Shown piece by piece: positions 32,216 to 35,320 of a stretch of DNA of 35,320 nt. Under the pieces are notes generated by a model. The model searched no databases, was not told the origin of the DNA, and worked only from the letters and a program-made list of their open reading frames with translations. This DNA comes from Bog-473 sp035552095 (GTDB lineage: Bacteria > Actinomycetota > Acidimicrobiia > Acidimicrobiales > RAAP-2): the NCBI GenBank assembly GCA_035552095.1, contig DASZMA010000011.1, positions 1-35,320 on the forward strand, in the 5' to 3' direction. The position numbers and the translations under genes are program-made. Every line of letters begins with the position of its first letter. Position 1 is the first letter of the stretch.

Positions 32216-32668
32216 TCAACTCGTGCCGAAACCGTGTAGCCGCGAGCCCGCCCGACCGCTTCGTCCCACTTGGTGCGATGTCCCCCGTTCGAGGGCCCGC
32301 AGGATCCACCCGTTGACCGACACGCCGTCACGGGCCGCGCTCTCCTCGACCCTGGTCTTCAGGCGATCCGACAGGCGCAGGGTGATGCGCGACGACAGCT
32401 CCCCTTCGTCCTCGGGGGCGGCCGCGCGCTCGTCCATGTAGGCGAACTCGATCTCGTCGCCGACCAGTCGGAGCTCAACCCGGCCCTCGGGGAGCTCTTC
32501 GGAGACCTCGGCCACCACCTCGCCCAAGAGGTCCAACAGGCGGCTGGAGGCCGAACGGGCCAGGACCGAGGCGATCCGCTCGGCCACCTCGGCCACCAGC
32601 TCGTCGCCGAGCTCACCGACCGCCAACACGTCGGACTGCCAGCCCTCGACAGCCGATGACATCTTCAT
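32216..32668 (-). CDS. Ribbon-helix-helix transcriptional regulator
   Basis: The 150-residue protein ends in a ribbon-helix-helix domain (about residues 91-128): R-I-T-L-R-L-S-D-R-L-K-T-R-V-E-E-S-A, then S-V-N-G-W-I-L-R-A-L-E, the Arc/CopG/HicB type in which the first strand reads DNA as a dimer. The first 85 residues are helical and acidic with no known domain and may bind a partner or ligand. An ATG at 32662 is an alternative start. Directly upstream lies a palindrome that very probably is its own operator. It is co-transcribed with the DUF4097 gene. An antitoxin-like role is possible, but no toxin is present. Confidence 0.75.
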   Translation of the reverse strand: MKMSSAVEGWQSDVLAVGELGDELVAEVAERIASVLARSASSRLLDLLGEVVAEVSEELPEGRVELRLVGDEIEFAYMDERAAAPEDEGELSSRITLRLSDRLKTRVEESAARDGVSVNGWILRALERGTSHQVGRSGRAGSRLHGFGTS

Positions 32669-32670
32669 GG

Positions 32671-32698
32671 TGTCACTATGACATCATTATGATGTCAA
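32671..32698 (-). promoter_or_regulatory. Palindromic operator of the RHH-DUF4097 operon
   Basis: TGACATCA (32679-32686) and TGATGTCA (32690-32697) are perfect arms around three bases, and TGTCA at 32671-32675 pairs with the first arm as a second inverted repeat (TGTCA-CTA-TGACA). A perfect -35 TTGACA (32693-32698, minus) is embedded in the outer arm; the -10 is unclear. Repeated half-sites directly before the start codon are typical of RHH autoregulation. Confidence 0.65.
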
Positions 32699-32711
32699 AT
32701 CAACCCCGACC

Positions 32712-32743
32712 CAAAAAAGGGTACGTACCAGCAGCGACGCTGC
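32712..32743 (-). terminator. Intrinsic terminator after ilvC
   Basis: Minus strand: GCAGCGTCGCTGC can fold as a small hairpin, then the self-complementary GGTACGTACC and a run of six T. It begins four bases after the ilvC stop and separates the ilv operon from the RHH promoter. Confidence 0.6.
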
Positions 32744-32746
32744 CTC

Positions 32747-33772
32747 TCAGCCCCCTGAGGCGTCCTGCACGCGGGATTTCCCGGCGGAGATGAAGGGCAT
32801 CATGGCCCGCAACTCCTGGCCGATCGCCTCAATCTGGTGGGCCTGGCCCTCCTTGCGCAGTGCCTCGAAGTTGGACCGACCGGCCTTGTTCTCGGCGATC
32901 CACTCCTCGGCGAAGGCACCACTACGGATCTCATCGAGGATCTTCTGCATCTCGGCCCGCACCGCCGCGTTGATGACCCGGGGGCCACGGGTCACGTCGC
33001 CGTACTCGGCCGTGTCGGAGATGGAGTAGCGCATGCCGGCGATGCCCTGCTCGTACATGAGGTCGACGATGAGCTTGAGCTCGTGCAGGCACTCGAAGTA
33101 GGCCGACTCGGGCTGGTAGCCGGCATTGACCAACGTCTCGAACCCGGCCGTCACCAGCGCGGTCAGTCCACCGCACAGCACCACCTGCTCGCCGAAAAGG
33201 TCTGTCTCGGTCTCCTCGTCAAACGTGGTGTCGAGCACGCCGGCCCGGGTGGCTCCGATGGCATGGGCGTAGGAGAGGGCCAGCTCACGGGCCTTGCCGG
33301 TGGCGTCCTGATGCACCGCGATGAGCGAGGGCACACCGCCGCCCTCGGTGTAGGTCCGGCGCACCAGGTGGCCCGGGCCCTTGGGAGCCACCATGGCCAC
33401 ATCGACCCCGGCCGGCGGGACGATCTGGCCGAAGCGGATGTTGAAACCGTGGGCGAACATCAGGCAGTCACCCTGGGACAGGTGGGGGGCGATGTGCTCG
33501 TCGTACGCCGCCTTCTGCTCCGTGTCCGGCAGCAGAATCATGATCACGTCGGCCTCGGCCGCCGCCTCGGCCAGCGTGGTCACCCGCAGGCCGGCCTCTT
33601 CGGCCTTGCGCTTGCTGCTCGAGCCCTCCCGCAGGGCGACACGCACGTCGACGCCGGACTCGAGAAGGTTGAGGGCATGGGCGTGCCCTTGCGATCCGTA
33701 ACCCAGGATGGCGACTTTCCGGCCCGCAATCAGGCTCGGGTCGGCATCGGATTCGTAGTACAGGGTGGCCAT
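32747..33772 (-). CDS. ilvC: Ketol-acid reductoisomerase
   Basis: The 341-residue class I enzyme converts acetolactate and acetohydroxybutyrate to dihydroxy acids using Mg2+ and NAD(P)H. It shows G-Y-G-S-Q-G-H-A-H-A (24-33), His108 in F-A-H-G-F-N-I, K-G-P-G-H at 131-135 and the metal acids Asp191 and Glu195 in D-L-F-G-E-Q. The cofactor loop R-E-G-S-S-S-K-R (48-55), with three Ser and basic residues, points to NADPH. I chose the ATG at 33772 as it fits the family start (A-x-x-Y-Y); a longer frame to 33877 has no support. It is last in ilvB-ilvN-ilvC. Confidence 0.95.
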   Translation of the reverse strand: MATLYYESDADPSLIAGRKVAILGYGSQGHAHALNLLESGVDVRVALREGSSSKRKAEEAGLRVTTLAEAAAEADVIMILLPDTEQKAAYDEHIAPHLSQGDCLMFAHGFNIRFGQIVPPAGVDVAMVAPKGPGHLVRRTYTEGGGVPSLIAVHQDATGKARELALSYAHAIGATRAGVLDTTFDEETETDLFGEQVVLCGGLTALVTAGFETLVNAGYQPESAYFECLHELKLIVDLMYEQGIAGMRYSISDTAEYGDVTRGPRVINAAVRAEMQKILDEIRSGAFAEEWIAENKAGRSNFEALRKEGQAHQIEAIGQELRAMMPFISAGKSRVQDASGG

Positions 33773-33824
33773 GTCGTCTGCTCTTTCTCTTATGAGGTCG
33801 GTGTCGGGATTCGGTCCGGCAAGA

Positions 33825-34361
33825 TCAGTGGCGGTCCAGCTTAGGCAGGGCGACGCGCCCTGTCCGTTGGAGCTCAACCACGTTGTACGGCTCCAGCAGG
33901 CCCTCGAAGTCGTTGATCTTCTCGGGACGGCCAGCCAACATCACGGTCAGGCGCTCGGGGCCCACATCCACCACTTCCCCGCCGAACACCCCCACCAGCT
34001 GGATCACCTGCGACCGCTCGGTCGGGCCGACGGTCACCGTGACCAGGATCAACTCGCGCTCGACCGCGGCCGACGGCGAGAGCTCGCCGATGGCGACCAC
34101 ATTGATCAGCTTGTCCAGCTGCATGATGACCTGCTCCAAGGGTGCCGACTCCACGTCGACCACGATGGTGATGCGGCTGAAGCGCTCGTCCTCGTCGGTC
34201 GGCGCCACAGCCAGGGAGTAGATGTTGAAGCCACGGCGGCTGAAGAGGCCGGCCACCCGGGAGAGCACGCCCGCCTTGTTCTCCACCAGCACCGAGAGGA
34301 TGTGATGGCGCGGCGTGCCGGTCCGGCCTCCCGGCAGCGAGGTGAGATGGGCCGGGCTCAT
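33825..34361 (-). CDS. ilvN: Acetolactate synthase small (regulatory) subunit
   Basis: The 178-residue protein activates the catalytic subunit and carries valine feedback. An ACT domain spans about residues 18-95 (L-S-V-L-V-E-N-K-A-G-V-L-S-R-V-A-G-L-F-S-R-R-G-F-N-I broken by family variation), and a second ACT-like domain follows with V-I-Q-L-V-G-V-F and the ending G-R-V-A-L-P-K. The ATG overlaps the ilvB stop as ATGA, which keeps the two subunits in balance. It could equally be named ilvH. Confidence 0.93.
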   Translation of the reverse strand: MSPAHLTSLPGGRTGTPRHHILSVLVENKAGVLSRVAGLFSRRGFNIYSLAVAPTDEDERFSRITIVVDVESAPLEQVIMQLDKLINVVAIGELSPSAAVERELILVTVTVGPTERSQVIQLVGVFGGEVVDVGPERLTVMLAGRPEKINDFEGLLEPYNVVELQRTGRVALPKLDRH

Positions 34362-35320
34362 CGGGCCCGCGCCGCCTGGTCGGGGTGGACCACGATGTTG
34401 TCGTTGGACTGGCCGGCGGCCACCATCGGGAACACCTTCTCGAAGGCGTCGGTGCGGAAGTCCACCACCACCGGGCGATCGTCAATGGAGTTGGCCTTCT
34501 CAATGGCGGGGCCGACGTCTTCGGGCGACTCGGCCCGGATCCCGACGCAACCCATGGCCTCGGCCCACTTCACGTAGTCGGGCAGGTCGGGCGAGAGGTA
34601 GACCTCGGAGTAGCGCTCCTCGTAGAACATCTCCTGCCACTGCCGCACCATGCCCAGGTAGGCGTTGTTCAAAATGGCGATCTTGACGGGGATCTGCTCG
34701 GCCGACGCCGTCACCAGTTCCTGGGCCGTCATTTGGAAGCAGCCGTCACCATCGATGGCCCACACGGTCCGATCCGGCCGGCCCACCTTGGCCCCGATTG
34801 AGGCGGGCACGGCGAAGCCCATGGTGCCGGCCCCGCCCGAGTTCACCCAGGTGTAGGGGTGGTTGAACTCCCAGTACTGCGAGGCCCACATCTGGTGCTG
34901 GCCCACCCCGGCCACCACGATGGTGTCCTCGGGCGCCGCATCGCGCAGCTGCTCCACCACGTTCTGCGGCTTGATGGCACCGCCCTCGACATCGGCGTAG
35001 TAGAGCGGGAACTGCTCCTGCCACTGCCGGACCTGCTTCCACCAGGGCGCCAGGTCCGGCACCGGCGCGCCGTCATGGGCGCGCATGGCTAAGAGGAGCT
35101 CCTCAATGACCAGGCGGCAGTCCCCGGCGATGCCGACGTCGGCCCGGCGGACCTTGCCCAGCTCGGCCCGGTCGATGTCGACGTGGATGATCTTGGCGTC
35201 GGGAGCGAAGGCACTGATCTTCCCGGTGACCCGGTCGTCGAAGCGGGCCCCCAGGCTGATGAGCAGGTCACTGCGCTGCATGGCGGTGACCGCCGTGTAG
35301 TGGCCGTGCATGCCGGGCAT
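34358..35320 (-). CDS. ilvB: Acetolactate synthase large subunit, C-terminal part
   Basis: The 320 residues present are the last half of the thiamine-diphosphate enzyme; the gene runs out of the window, and the ATG at the edge is internal (M-P-G-M-H-G is a known inner segment). Visible are the end of the FAD-binding middle domain (L-G-A-R-F-D-D-R-V-T-G, D-I-D-x-A-E-L-G-K) and the ThDP motif I-D-G-D-G-C-F with N-N-A-Y-L-G-M-V-R-Q-W-Q about 28 residues later. It joins two pyruvate molecules, or pyruvate and 2-oxobutyrate, for Val/Leu or Ile. It heads the visible ilvB-ilvN-ilvC operon; any upstream attenuator lies outside. Confidence 0.94.
   Translation of the reverse strand: MPGMHGHYTAVTAMQRSDLLISLGARFDDRVTGKISAFAPDAKIIHVDIDRAELGKVRRADVGIAGDCRLVIEELLLAMRAHDGAPVPDLAPWWKQVRQWQEQFPLYYADVEGGAIKPQNVVEQLRDAAPEDTIVVAGVGQHQMWASQYWEFNHPYTWVNSGGAGTMGFAVPASIGAKVGRPDRTVWAIDGDGCFQMTAQELVTASAEQIPVKIAILNNAYLGMVRQWQEMFYEERYSEVYLSPDLPDYVKWAEAMGCVGIRAESPEDVGPAIEKANSIDDRPVVVDFRTDAFEKVFPMVAAGQSNDNIVVHPDQAARAR

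Overview
The window looks like chromosomal DNA of a high-GC actinobacterium. A member of the Acidimicrobiia or a close relative is my best guess, from gene style only and not proven. The signs are strongly GC-biased codons, many GTG starts, sparse Shine-Dalgarno sites alongside several genes that appear leaderless, actinobacterial-type SerC and long-form LeuA, and acyl-CoA catabolism genes with a KstR-like operator. No rRNA, tRNA, CRISPR array or insertion sequence was recognised.

Layout. (1) 1-2000: less GC-rich accessory DNA with the tail of a DUF4304-like gene, a secreted Cys-containing protein and an SRPBCC protein. (2) 2190-4116: a near-leaderless MFS exporter gene overlapping a MarR regulator. 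(3) 4158-6883 (minus): thiolase, crotonase and hotdog thioesterase genes behind a KstR-like palindrome. (4) 7033-7608: an intact antitoxin-like gene followed by a collapsed remnant of what looks like its nucleotidyltransferase partner. (5) 7662-11961 (minus): acyl-CoA dehydrogenase, alpha/beta hydrolase, a conserved hypothetical and a CocE/NonD hydrolase. (6) 12004-15883 (minus): leuB-ilvE-cimA behind an attenuator whose leader peptide carries tandem Ile codons. (7) 15988-19495 (plus): greA-leuC-leuD chained by TGATG overlaps, then an S66 peptidase. (8) 19492-22179: adenine deaminase and a two-part GNAT protein. (9) 22170-24529 (minus): leuA plus a coupled GNAT gene, behind an attenuator whose leader has three consecutive Leu codons. 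(10) 24526-25654: a VOC protein and a tiny membrane protein fired from one symmetric promoter, then another GNAT gene. (11) 25703-29715: serA and an aminotransferase (minus), divergent from serC (plus). (12) 29716-32697 (minus): cupin-DUF2277-SDR, and an RHH regulator with a DUF4097 protein under a palindromic operator. (13) 32712-35320 (minus): ilvB (partial)-ilvN-ilvC with a terminator.

How it fits together. Most steps of branched-chain amino acid synthesis lie here (ilvBNC, ilvE, leuABCD), and citramalate synthase supplies 2-oxobutyrate for isoleucine. No ilvA or ilvD is in the window. The two attenuators split control: leuA has a leucine-coded leader, while leuB-ilvE-cimA has an isoleucine-coded leader. 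This suggests LeuB is kept with the citramalate branch, where an isopropylmalate dehydrogenase-type enzyme is also needed. The serine pathway genes (serA, serC) sit next to an aminotransferase.

The most notable points are the paired 12-residue leader peptides with matching promoters, the His-rich tail added to CimA, the decayed toxin gene beside its intact partner, the RHH operator, and the symmetric leaderless promoter at 24900-24909. I saw no complete novel defence or mobile system.
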